Below are positions 1 to 6,449 of a stretch of 12,126 bases of DNA, piece after piece. This DNA is from Chitinophagaceae bacterium. Its GTDB lineage: Bacteria > Bacteroidota > Bacteroidia > Chitinophagales > Chitinophagaceae. The DNA is taken from the NCBI GenBank assembly GCA_013205585.1, contig JABMML010000238.1:1-12126 (forward strand), in the 5' to 3' direction. Within the stretch, counting starts at the first letter, position 1, and each line of letters begins with the position of its first letter. The notes beneath the pieces are model-generated. The model had not been told where the DNA came from. It searched no databases and worked only from the letters and a program-made list of their open reading frames with translations. A program made the position numbers and the translations under genes.

Positions 1-413
1 CCACGCATATGCCAAAAACCTGATCCACCATATTGGAAAATAGTATCGTGTAATATAAAGGTAAAGGATTGGTAATTTACCCCTGAGTGAACGGTGGAAT
101 CAATTCTTATTAAAGCATAGCTGCTTTTATTTTTTTCAATTTTAAATAATTTACCTGTCCCTGATGGTTGTATCCAGGTATTCTTCCCTTTTTTAATAAG
201 AGCAATATGTTTGAAGTTTTTGGTATCAAGGCCGAAGTTAAATAAGCTACTATTTAACTTTACATTTAAGGAGTTAACGCTATCTGCAGTAATTATATTC
301 AGTAAGGCAATTTCTTGCTCTTGCAATGAGTTACTCACCTTTTTTTCTTGTGATAAAGAAAGGCTAGTTTGAATTATTAAAGTTAAACTAAGTATTATTC
401 TACTAAAATTCAT
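1..413 (-). CDS. Exported protein of unknown function, N-terminal part (runs off left edge)
   Basis: An open frame reads leftwards from the ATG at 413-411 for 137 codons without a stop and leaves the window, so the C-terminus is missing. It begins MNFSRIILSLTLIIQTSLSL, a typical signal peptide with cleavage probably just before or after S-Q-E, so the protein is likely periplasmic or surface-exposed. The following 60 residues are polar (QEKKVSNSLQEQEIALLNII), then come beta-rich stretches such as HIALIKKGKNTWIQPSGTGK and SFTFILHDTIFQYGGSGFWH. The last one (Y-G-G-x-G-F-W) resembles the glycine pair and aromatic residues of kelch-type beta-propeller blades in Bacteroidota exported proteins, but one motif is weak evidence. 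A TAAGTTTC box lies just upstream. I am fairly sure this is a real gene and unsure of its family. Confidence 0.7.
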   Translation of the reverse strand, partial: MNFSRIILSLTLIIQTSLSLSQEKKVSNSLQEQEIALLNIITADSVNSLNVKLNSSLFNFGLDTKNFKHIALIKKGKNTWIQPSGTGKLFKIEKNKSSYALIRIDSTVHSGVNYQSFTFILHDTIFQYGGSGFWHMR

Positions 414-444
414 GATGCTAATATAGTAGATAATTTATAATTAA

Positions 445-452
445 GAAACTTA
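445..452 (-). promoter_or_regulatory. Possible -7 promoter box for the leftward exported-protein gene
   Basis: On the minus strand this reads TAAGTTTC, seven of eight matches to the Bacteroidota -7 consensus TAnnTTTG. It lies 31 bp before the ATG at 413, which would give a short leader. No clear -33 TTG is visible in the very AT-rich DNA beyond it, so chance is a real alternative. Confidence 0.3.
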
Positions 453-552
453 CTTATATGTATTTATTCATATTTTATAATTTATAAATATGTATTTGAT
501 TTATTAATAATTAGTTAACAATAAAAGAATATTTTCACTACTTAGTTTACTA

Positions 553-560
553 TAACTTTG
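553..560 (+). promoter_or_regulatory. Candidate -7 promoter box (TAACTTTG) with no gene downstream
   Basis: TAACTTTG is an exact match to the Bacteroidota TAnnTTTG element. A loose -33 candidate, TTTTC at 532-536, sits 16 bp upstream, near the short end of the usual spacing. Transcription would begin near 565 and head into a region with no open frame that ends at a strong plus-strand terminator. This supports a non-coding transcript, but a single 8-mer in AT-rich DNA is weak by itself. Confidence 0.4.
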
Positions 561-644
561 AAAGGTTTCTAAGATATCAGCATATTTACATTAGCAAGAG
601 TAACATATTAATGAAATATTAAATATAGTACACTTTAAAGATTT

Positions 645-666
645 TTATCCTTTGGGGGAAGGATAA
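645..666 (+). other. Hairpin with G-rich loop next to the terminator
   Basis: TTATCCTT (645-652) and AAGGATAA (659-666) form a perfect 8-bp stem closing a TGGGGG loop. It abuts the terminator hairpin with two bases between. The loop G-run could in principle pair with the CCCC at 695-698 in the right arm of the terminator, so the two structures might compete; that switching idea is only inference. Confidence 0.5.
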
Positions 667-668
667 TC

Positions 669-709
669 GGGGTGGTTAGGACTTGTCCTGGCCACCCCAA
701 ACTTTTTTT
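669..709 (+). terminator. Intrinsic terminator, plus-strand orientation
   Basis: GGGGTGGTTAGGAC (669-682) pairs with GTCCTGGCCACCCC (685-698) over 14 positions. In plus-strand RNA the two inner TT/GG positions are G-U wobbles and the apex is a CUUG tetraloop. AAAC and then seven T (703-709) follow. On the minus strand the same positions become two CC/AA mismatches and no T-run follows the hairpin, so it is polarised rightward although dapD is transcribed leftward toward it. It may still help end dapD mRNA. Confidence 0.75.
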
Positions 710-717
710 AGGAATGT

Positions 718-1530
718 CTATACAGCCACATTAAAGTCGCGCAAGGCATCATTCAGGCTAGTCTTCAAATCGGTACTTGGCTTTCTTTGCCCAATAATTA
801 ACGCGCAGCTAACTTGGTAGTCGCCAGCAGGGAAGGTCTTTTTATATGTCCCAGGTATAACAACGCTTCTAGCAGGTACACGGCCTTTGTATTCAATAGG
901 GGTAGCACCGCTTACATCTATAATTTTAGTGCTTTGGGTTAAAACCACATTGGCTCCTAATACCGCTTCTTTTTCAACATGTACGCCTTCTACCACAATA
1001 CATCTACTTCCAATAAAACAGCCATCTTCTATAATCACAGGGCTAGCTTGTAAGGGTTCTAAGACCCCACCAATTCCAACACCTCCACTTAAGTGTACCC
1101 CTTTACCAATTTGAGCGCAACTTCCCACGGTAGCCCAGGTATCCACCATGGTTCCTTCGTCAACAAAGGCCCCAATATTTACATAGCTAGGCATTAAAAT
1201 CACATTCTTGGCTAAATAAGCGCCATATCTTGCTACCGCATGTGGCACAGCCCTTACGCCTAAAGCAGCATAGTTCGATTTCAATAACATTTTATCATGA
1301 AACTCAAAAGGAGCTAGTTCCCAGGTTTGCATAGGTTGAATACCAAAGTATAATAAAATAGCTTGTTTTACCCATTCGTTCACTACCCATTTCCCATCTA
1401 ATGGTTCAGCCACTCTTAAGCGACCTTTGTCCACTTCTTCAATTACTGCATGCACTGCTGCACTATAATTAGCCTCTTTTAATAAACTACGATCGGCAAA
1501 TGCTGCTTCAATTTTGTTCTTTAATTCCAT
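718..1530 (-). CDS. dapD: 2,3,4,5-tetrahydropyridine-2,6-dicarboxylate N-succinyltransferase
   Basis: DapD transfers succinate from succinyl-CoA to tetrahydrodipicolinate in the cytoplasm. This is the succinylase branch that makes meso-diaminopimelate for peptidoglycan and lysine. The protein is 270 residues, close to the usual 274 or so. After an N-terminal helical domain (about 1-95) come left-handed beta-helix hexapeptide repeats, including the family signatures LMPSYVNIGAFVDEGTMVDT (112-131), TWATVGSCAQIG (131-142), HLSGGVGIGGVLEPLQA (146-162) and the CFIGSR turn (171-176). Position 1530 is the only ATG near the start. The frame can be extended six codons to a TTG at 1548, but that overlaps the likely -7 box, and starting at MELKNKIEAAF matches the family. 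It stands alone, divergent from the tsaC gene, with no other lysine gene in the window. Confidence 0.96.
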   Translation of the reverse strand: MELKNKIEAAFADRSLLKEANYSAAVHAVIEEVDKGRLRVAEPLDGKWVVNEWVKQAILLYFGIQPMQTWELAPFEFHDKMLLKSNYAALGVRAVPHAVARYGAYLAKNVILMPSYVNIGAFVDEGTMVDTWATVGSCAQIGKGVHLSGGVGIGGVLEPLQASPVIIEDGCFIGSRCIVVEGVHVEKEAVLGANVVLTQSTKIIDVSGATPIEYKGRVPARSVVIPGTYKKTFPAGDYQVSCALIIGQRKPSTDLKTSLNDALRDFNVAV

Positions 1531-1544
1531 TTTTTTCAATTTGT

Positions 1545-1552
1545 TCAAAATT
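1545..1552 (-). promoter_or_regulatory. Probable -7 promoter box of dapD
   Basis: The minus strand reads TAATTTTG, an exact TAnnTTTG match. It ends 14 bp before the dapD ATG at 1530, so transcription would start near 1540 with a leader of about ten bases. No convincing -33 TTG is visible. If right, it argues against the upstream TTG start at 1548, which lies inside the box. Confidence 0.5.
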
Positions 1553-1636
1553 ACAAACTAGACCCTTATTATGCTTACTTATTTTTACACAATAACTAAG
1601 CTGAATTTATTTAAGGGGGATTGTTTAATTTGCAGC

Positions 1637-2209
1637 ATGTTTGTTTATGAAGAAGATATACAGCTATGTTTAACTACCCTTCAAAAAGGGGGGCTTATCT
1701 TATATCCCACTGATACTGTTTGGGGTATTGGTTGTGATGCTAACAATGAAGAAGCGGTATCAAAAATATTTACCTTAAAAAAAAGAGTGGATACCAAGGC
1801 CATGATTGTCTTATTGGGTGATGAAGCCGAAATTGCCCACTATGTAGCAGATAATAATTTACAAATATTTGATTACATAAAAGGCATTCATAAACCCACA
1901 ACAGTCATTTATCAAAAGGCTATTAACCTTGCAAAAAATTTAGTAGCAGAAGATGAGTCGGTGGCTATTCGAATTACCAAAGACGCTTTTTGTAAAGATT
2001 TAATGAAAGCATTGGGTAAACCTATCGTAAGTACTTCAGCCAATATTTCTGGCTATCCCACCCCTTTATGTTTTGCAGATATATCTATAGAAATTAAAGA
2101 GGGTGTTCAATATGTGGTGAAGCATAGGCAGGAAGAAACCAATATACAAATGCCTTCTTCCATTGTGAAATGGGATGAAGCTGGAAATTTAATTATTATT
2201 CGTCCTTAA
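1637..2209 (+). CDS. tsaC: L-threonylcarbamoyladenylate synthase (TsaC/YrdC/Sua5 family)
   Basis: This enzyme makes threonylcarbamoyl-AMP from threonine, bicarbonate and ATP, the first step of the universal t6A modification at A37 of ANN-decoding tRNAs. The 190-residue protein is the short YrdC-domain form without the Sua5 C-terminal domain. Visible signatures are YPTDTVWGIGCDAN (23-36), the basic KKR (48-50) with the following MIVLL strand, SVAIRIT (108-114), STSANISG (132-139) and PSSIVKW (173-179). The frame is open to an ATG at 1571, but that would add a 22-residue tail covering the promoter region, and MFVYEEDIQLCL fits the family start. It is the first gene of a rightward run; the glycosyltransferase starts 8 bp downstream. 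A near-consensus -7 box (TTAATTTG, 1625-1632) lies only 4 bp before the ATG. Confidence 0.92.
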   Translation: MFVYEEDIQLCLTTLQKGGLILYPTDTVWGIGCDANNEEAVSKIFTLKKRVDTKAMIVLLGDEAEIAHYVADNNLQIFDYIKGIHKPTTVIYQKAINLAKNLVAEDESVAIRITKDAFCKDLMKALGKPIVSTSANISGYPTPLCFADISIEIKEGVQYVVKHRQEETNIQMPSSIVKWDEAGNLIIIRP

Positions 2210-2217
2210 TACTAGCC

Positions 2218-3240
2218 ATGCAAAAAATACTAGTTGTTCAAACCGCTTTTATTGGTGATGTAGTGCTAGCTACTGCCTTAGTAGAATCGTTGCATGAGCA
2301 GTATCCGCAATCAAGTATAGATATTGTGGTGAGAAAAGGCAATGAACCCCTTTTTAATGAACACCCATTTATAAATGAACTTATTGTTTGGGATAAAAAA
2401 CAGCATAAATATTTGAATTGGCTTTTTATTTTGAAAAAAATAAGAGCAAAAAAATATGATGTATTCATAAATCTGCAAAGGTTTGCAGCTACTGGTTTGT
2501 GGACTATTTTATCCAGTGCAAATACCACTATTGGTTTTGATAAAAATCCATTTTCATTTTTATTTACACATAAAGTAAAACATGATGTATCAGGTAATGG
2601 TTTACATGAAATAAGCAGAAATCATGCATTAATAAATTCATTAGGGGTGCTTACTTTGGCAATGCCTAAATTATATCCAACAACATCCGACTACGAAAAA
2701 GTAAAGGTATATCAAGCAGAAAAATATATAACCATTGCACCAGCATCTGTTTGGTTTACTAAACAATTTCCTTTGACTGCTTGGGTAAGTTTTATAAGCG
2801 AACTAAAATTTGAAGGCCCTATTTATATTTTAGGAGGCCCTGCCGATAAAGCCCTTGGCGATAAAATTATAAATGAAGTGGTAAGCTCGCATTCAAGTGC
2901 TTCTAAAAAAATAATTAATCTAATTGGGGAATTAGGTTTTTTAGCATCTGCTGCCTTACAACAAAAAGCGGTTTTGAATTATGTGAACGATTCTGCTCCC
3001 ATGCATTTTTGTTCTGCAGTCAATGCGCCGGTAGTGGCCATTTATTGTTCTACTATTCCTGCTTTTGGTTTTGGTCCTTTGTCTACAAATTCTTTTATAG
3101 TAGAAACTAAAGAGAAACTAGCTTGCCGCCCCTGTGGTTTACATGGCAAGAAGCAGTGTCCTTTAGGGCACTTTAATTGTGCCCATAGCATTGAAAATGC
3201 TCAATTAATAGCCCCATTGCTACAAATGGCCCAACATTAG
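2218..3240 (+). CDS. Glycosyltransferase family 9 (lipopolysaccharide heptosyltransferase type)
   Basis: Family-9 enzymes (WaaC/WaaF type) transfer ADP-heptose or a related sugar to the lipopolysaccharide core at the inner face of the inner membrane. The 340-residue length is typical. The N-terminal Rossmann domain starts KILVVQTAFIGDVVLATALV, with the family's acceptor-activating Asp in F-I-G-D (D14). Domain two has TIAPASVWFTKQFP (172-185; K182 fits the phosphate-binding Lys), YILGGPAD (203-210) and a donor-binding motif YVNDSAPMHFCSA (255-267). The usual T-D-S-G there is N-D-S-A. Near the C-terminus four cysteines occur as CxxC-x7-C-x6-C (C303, C306, C314, C321) in CRPCGLHGKKQCPLGHFNC, as in many WaaF-like proteins. 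It is spaced 8 bp after tsaC, so probably co-transcribed. The exact sugar is unknown. Confidence 0.87.
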   Translation: MQKILVVQTAFIGDVVLATALVESLHEQYPQSSIDIVVRKGNEPLFNEHPFINELIVWDKKQHKYLNWLFILKKIRAKKYDVFINLQRFAATGLWTILSSANTTIGFDKNPFSFLFTHKVKHDVSGNGLHEISRNHALINSLGVLTLAMPKLYPTTSDYEKVKVYQAEKYITIAPASVWFTKQFPLTAWVSFISELKFEGPIYILGGPADKALGDKIINEVVSSHSSASKKIINLIGELGFLASAALQQKAVLNYVNDSAPMHFCSAVNAPVVAIYCSTIPAFGFGPLSTNSFIVETKEKLACRPCGLHGKKQCPLGHFNCAHSIENAQLIAPLLQMAQH

Positions 3241-3248
3241 TACTTTTG
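3217..3248 (+). promoter_or_regulatory. Probable internal promoter for cca, giving a near-leaderless mRNA
   Basis: TACTTTTG (3241-3248) is an exact TAnnTTTG box, with TTG at 3217-3219 placed 21 bp upstream as a -33 element. It begins directly after the stop codon of the glycosyltransferase and ends 5 bp before the cca ATG at 3254, so the expected start is about the A of that ATG. This would let cca be expressed apart from the upstream genes. Confidence 0.55.
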
Positions 3249-3253
3249 TAGCC

Positions 3254-4675
3254 ATGCAAATTCAATTTACACAAGAAGAAGAATCTATATTCAATATAGT
3301 AGCTCAGCAAGCTGCTTTATTGAATACACCTGCATTTGCAGTAGGTGGGTTTGTGCGCGATAAAATATTGAATAGACCCACTAAGGATATTGACATAGTT
3401 TGTATTGGAGATGGCCTAGCCTTGGCTACTGCCTTTGCTAATCAATTCACGCCAAGGCCTCCGGTTTCTTTATTTAAAACTTTTGGAACAGCCCAGGTGA
3501 AATTGGATACTATTGAAATTGAGTTTGTGGGAGCTAGAAAAGAAAGTTATGCTAAAGAAAGTAGAAAGCCATCGGTAAGTCCGGGCAGCATTGAGGACGA
3601 TCAAAACAGAAGAGACTTTACCATAAATGCTTTGGCTATTTCTTTAATTGAAAATGATTTTGGAAAAGTAATTGACCCTTTTGGAGGCTTAGAAGACTTA
3701 AAAAATAAAATTTTAAGAACACCATTATCTCCTGAAAAAACTTTTGACGACGATCCGCTTCGAATGATGCGTGCTATTCGTTTTGCCACTCAATTAAATT
3801 TTGAAATAACTGTTGATACATTTACAGCTATTCAAAAAATGGCAGGTCGTATTTCCATTGTTTCGCAAGAGCGTATTACCGATGAATTACAAAAAATAAT
3901 GCAAACTGCAGTACCTTCTAAAGGTTGGTATTTATTAAAAGAAGCGGGTTTACTGGAAAATATATTTCCTGTTTTATTACAATTGGAAGGGGCTGAAACC
4001 TTGGATGGCATTGGACATAAGGACAACTTCTCACATACCTTACAAGTATTAGATAATGTGGCCGCAACAAGCGATGATATATGGCTGCGTTGGGCGGCTT
4101 TATTACACGATATAGCCAAACCCAAAACTAAAAAGTTTGAAACCGGTTTTGGTTGGACCTTTCATGGGCATGAGGTAGTGGGTGCGCGTATGGTGCCTAA
4201 AATTTTCACGCAGTTGAAACTGCCCTTGAATGAAAAAATGAAAATGGTGCAAAAATTAGTGGCTCTGCATTTGCGTCCTATTTCCTTAACGAAGGAATCG
4301 GTGACCGATAGTGCCATTAGAAGATTATTATTTGATGCAGGAGACGATATTGATTACTTAATGTTACTATGTGCTGCCGATATTACGAGTAAGAATAAAG
4401 TAAAAGTAAAACGTTATTTACAAGGCTTTGATTTTGTAAAAGAAAGACTAGTGGAAGTAGAACAAAAAGATAGCATTAGAAATTGGCAACCACCTATTAC
4501 AGGAGAAATGATCATGGAACTATTTGATATTACGCCTTCAAAACAAGTGGGTATTATTAAAGACGCCATAAGAGAAGCCATATTAGATGGGCTTATACCC
4601 AATGAACATGGTGCTGCCTACGGCTTCATGTTAAAAGAAGCCGAAAAACTAGGCTTATTTCCTATAATAAAATAG
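3254..4675 (+). CDS. cca: CCA tRNA nucleotidyltransferase / polyA-polymerase-like protein with HD domain
   Basis: Adds or repairs the 3' CCA end of tRNAs in the cytoplasm. The 473-residue protein has a class II head: VGGFVRDKIL (30-39), the catalytic aspartates in DIDIVC (D45, D47), RRDFTINALAIS (119-130), DPFGGLEDL (141-149) and DDPLRMMRAIRFA (166-178), then ERITDEL (206-212) of the neck. A C-terminal HD-family domain follows, with HDIAKP (285-290), HGHE (304-307), H339 and a late Asp (D375), all placed as metal ligands. Family knowledge suggests phosphohydrolase activity, unproven here. Most Bacteroidota cca genes have this HD-containing length. No Shine-Dalgarno is present; a TACTTTTG box sits 5 bp before the ATG. 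The next gene begins 25 bp after its stop. Confidence 0.92.
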   Translation: MQIQFTQEEESIFNIVAQQAALLNTPAFAVGGFVRDKILNRPTKDIDIVCIGDGLALATAFANQFTPRPPVSLFKTFGTAQVKLDTIEIEFVGARKESYAKESRKPSVSPGSIEDDQNRRDFTINALAISLIENDFGKVIDPFGGLEDLKNKILRTPLSPEKTFDDDPLRMMRAIRFATQLNFEITVDTFTAIQKMAGRISIVSQERITDELQKIMQTAVPSKGWYLLKEAGLLENIFPVLLQLEGAETLDGIGHKDNFSHTLQVLDNVAATSDDIWLRWAALLHDIAKPKTKKFETGFGWTFHGHEVVGARMVPKIFTQLKLPLNEKMKMVQKLVALHLRPISLTKESVTDSAIRRLLFDAGDDIDYLMLLCAADITSKNKVKVKRYLQGFDFVKERLVEVEQKDSIRNWQPPITGEMIMELFDITPSKQVGIIKDAIREAILDGLIPNEHGAAYGFMLKEAEKLGLFPIIK

Positions 4676-4700
4676 TAATTTAGCGTTTCAAAATACCAAA

Positions 4701-5381
4701 ATGGCCGTATTAAAATTTAGAGTTTCTTGGGAAGAGGATGATGCTATATACCGTGATGTTTTAGTGAAGCACACACAAAATTTTCAAGACTTACATATAA
4801 GTATATTAAAAGCCTTTGATTTTGATCAAAAGCATGATGCCACTTTTTATAGAAGTAACGATACTTGGCAAAGAGGAAGAGAAATAAGTAAAGAAGTGTA
4901 CGACCGTGCTTATAAAGTAGCTCCTTTATTAATGGAAGAGACTACTATTGGTACTGAAATAATTGATACCAATCAACATTTTATTTACGAATACGATTTT
5001 GTAAAGTCATGGTCTTTTTTAATTCAACTTATACAAGTTATTAAAAATGTCGATGCAGATATGACGCTTGAATATCCTTTAGTATCTCGTATTGAAGGAG
5101 TGGGGCCTATGCAATATGGCACTAAGGGTTTACTGGGTGAAAAATTTGCAGACATTGAAGAGAAATATGACTTGAATGAAGCGGCTGATGGTTTTGGGGA
5201 AGAAGGAGAAGAAGACGCGCATGCGTCTGATGATGGAGGCGATGATGGTGAAGAAGAAGACGCGCATGCGTCTGATGATGGAGAAGAAGATGCGGATGCA
5301 TCTGATGAAGGAGACGACGCTGAACAAAACAAGCAGGATAATGAGTCTGGTTCTGGATTTTTCGAAGGAGAAGCTTTTTAG
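4701..5381 (+). CDS. PRiA4_ORF3 (plasmid pRiA4b ORF-3) family protein with acidic repeat tail
   Basis: The 226-residue protein starts MAVLKFRVSWEEDDAIYRDV, then NFQDLHISILKAFDFD (27-42), TFYRSNDTW (48-56) and HFIYEYDFVKSWSFLI (93-108). That pattern (F-x-x-L-H-x-x-I, then Y-x-Y-D-F-x-x-x-W) is typical of the pRiA4b ORF-3 family, also labelled IS1096 TnpR passenger-like. The names come from plasmid and transposon contexts, and no recombinase motif is present. The molecular role is unknown. From about 160 on the protein becomes extremely acidic and repetitive (EEDAHASDDG twice, then EEDADASDEG) and ends in GSGFFEGEAF. It lies 25 bp after cca and 54 bp before miaA in the same direction, so a role around RNA or tRNA is a guess from context. 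The core fold call is good; the function is open. Confidence 0.8.
   Translation: MAVLKFRVSWEEDDAIYRDVLVKHTQNFQDLHISILKAFDFDQKHDATFYRSNDTWQRGREISKEVYDRAYKVAPLLMEETTIGTEIIDTNQHFIYEYDFVKSWSFLIQLIQVIKNVDADMTLEYPLVSRIEGVGPMQYGTKGLLGEKFADIEEKYDLNEAADGFGEEGEEDAHASDDGGDDGEEEDAHASDDGEEDADASDEGDDAEQNKQDNESGSGFFEGEAF
5207..5312 (+). repeat. Intragenic direct repeats encoding the acidic tail
   Basis: A 32-bp segment at 5207-5238 recurs perfectly at 5252-5283 (offset 45 bp), and a third, diverged 30-bp copy is at 5283-5312 (26 of 30 matches to the second). The units keep the reading frame and encode EEDAHASDDG, EEDAHASDDG and EEDADASDEG. Each of the first two contains the 8-bp palindrome CGCATGCG, GC-rich against its AT-rich surroundings. 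Copy number could change by slippage in whole-codon steps. Confidence 0.9.
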
Positions 5382-5435
5382 TTGTATAATTTCTATCTTA
5401 TTTATTTATTTCAAATTTAAACTAGTTCAAGTATT

Positions 5436-6323
5436 TTGTCTAAAACCGTTTACATCGTAATGGGTCCTACCGCTGTAGGAAAAACAAATTTCGCTATTGC
5501 GCTTGCCAAAGCATTAAATACAGAAATTATTTCAGCAGATGCACGACAGTGTTATAAAGAAATGAATATAGGAGTAGCAAGACCAAGTGATGAAGATTTA
5601 AAAACAGTGCAGCACCATTTTATTGCATCACATTCAATTACTGAAAATATCAATGCCTCTTATTTTGAAAATTGGGCCTTAGAAAAAGTACAAACTTTAT
5701 TCACTACAAAGGATGCAGTCGTCATGGTAGGAGGAACGGGTTTGTATATTAAAGCATTTTGCGAGGGCTTAGATTTAATTCCAGCAATTGACAGTAGCAT
5801 TCGAGAAAATATTATAGCACAGTATGAGCAATTAGGTTTACGCTGGTTGCAAAAAGAAGTATCGGTAAAAGACCCTCCCTATTGGGAGAAGGGAGAGCAA
5901 AAAAATCCACAGCGATTAATGCGCGCCTTAGAAGTAATGCTAGGAACTGGTAACTCAATTCTAAGTTTTCAAAATAAAAAACCCATTGAAAGGCCTTTTA
6001 AGATGGTGAAAATTGGCTTAGAATTAGATAGGGAAGAACTATATCAGAGAATAAATGATAGGGTTTTGCATATGGTTGAAGATGGCTTGGAAAAAGAGGT
6101 GAAAAGTTTACAAGCTTCTGCTCATTTGAATGCTTTGCAAACTGTTGGTTATAGCGAGTGGAAGGACTATTTCGAGCAGAAAATAAGCCGTGAAAAAGCC
6201 ATAGAAAATATTCAACTAAACACCCGCCATTACGCCAAACGCCAAATGACTTGGTTTAAGCGAGACCCTGCCACCACTTGGTTTAAGGCAGGTAGTATTG
6301 AACCTAAGCAGGTTTTATTATAA
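5436..6323 (+). CDS. miaA: tRNA dimethylallyltransferase (i6A37)
   Basis: MiaA moves the dimethylallyl group from DMAPP to N6 of A37 in tRNAs reading UNN codons. The 295-residue protein has the P-loop GPTAVGKT (10-17), the catalytic Asp in SADARQCYKEMNIG (D35), VGGTGLYIKAF (98-108), NPQRLMRALE (157-166), TVGYSEW (236-242) and the C-terminal NTRHYAKRQMTWFKRDP (262-278), all family signatures in order. No ATG precedes the P-loop strand. The first ATG (5460) would start at M-G-P-T and delete beta strand one, so I chose the TTG at 5436, giving SKTVYIVMGPTAVGKT, the normal family N-terminus. It is the last gene of the rightward run. No GC-rich terminator hairpin follows it. Confidence 0.92.
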   Translation: MSKTVYIVMGPTAVGKTNFAIALAKALNTEIISADARQCYKEMNIGVARPSDEDLKTVQHHFIASHSITENINASYFENWALEKVQTLFTTKDAVVMVGGTGLYIKAFCEGLDLIPAIDSSIRENIIAQYEQLGLRWLQKEVSVKDPPYWEKGEQKNPQRLMRALEVMLGTGNSILSFQNKKPIERPFKMVKIGLELDREELYQRINDRVLHMVEDGLEKEVKSLQASAHLNALQTVGYSEWKDYFEQKISREKAIENIQLNTRHYAKRQMTWFKRDPATTWFKAGSIEPKQVLL

Positions 6324-6449
6324 TAGTTTAATATTTTTAAGAATTAACATACAAGATGCCCAAGCCATCTAAATTATGGTTATTTTTAGCCCATAATATA
6401 GCCATTGATATAGTGGTATATTCATTACATTTTATTTAAAACTTTAAGT

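Larger units (their letters stand above)
565..709 (+). ncRNA. Candidate small RNA of about 145 nt
   Basis: No convincing open frame exists between the genes at 413 and 718, yet the plus strand carries a TAACTTTG box at 553-560 and a clear intrinsic terminator at 669-709. Between them, 645-666 forms an 8-bp hairpin (TTATCCTT, loop TGGGGG, AAGGATAA). The 5' portion, up to about 640, is AT-rich with only weak pairing. The terminator's two wobble positions pair (U-G) only in plus-strand RNA, and the T-run is on that strand, so it fits a rightward transcript better than dapD, which arrives from the other side. I do not recognise a known RNA family. The alternative is an orphan terminator that shields dapD from antisense transcription. 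Confidence 0.35.

Noticed and set aside
887..1114. A 75-residue plus-strand frame opposite dapD
   Set aside because: It is the antisense shadow of the conserved beta-helix coding region, with no plausible signal upstream.
1571..1636. An upstream ATG that would extend tsaC by 22 residues
   Set aside because: The added residues are not family-like and would cover the near-consensus -7 box before the ATG at 1637.
5024..5332. Ser/Ala-rich minus-strand frames over the acidic repeats
   Set aside because: They are antisense readings of the same repeats (alternating S-S-D-A), with no independent start signal or family resemblance.
4701..5381. Reading the PRiA4_ORF3 gene as evidence of a mobile element
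   Set aside because: The family's name comes from plasmid and IS contexts, but there are no inverted repeats, target duplications or transposase here, and the gene lies in a compact housekeeping run.
5176..5460. A 94-residue plus-strand frame rich in Met, Lys and Arg overlapping the PRiA4_ORF3 tail
   Set aside because: It is a frame-shifted reading of the GA-rich acidic repeats; it overlaps the end of a well-supported gene and runs into miaA, and the sequence shows no domain.
6356..6439. A 27-codon hydrophobic frame (MPKPSKLWLFLAHNIAIDIV...) between miaA and the M16 genes
   Set aside because: It could be a small membrane peptide, but its length and the AT-rich setting make chance likely, and no start signal or conservation can be shown. 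Comparing relatives would settle it.
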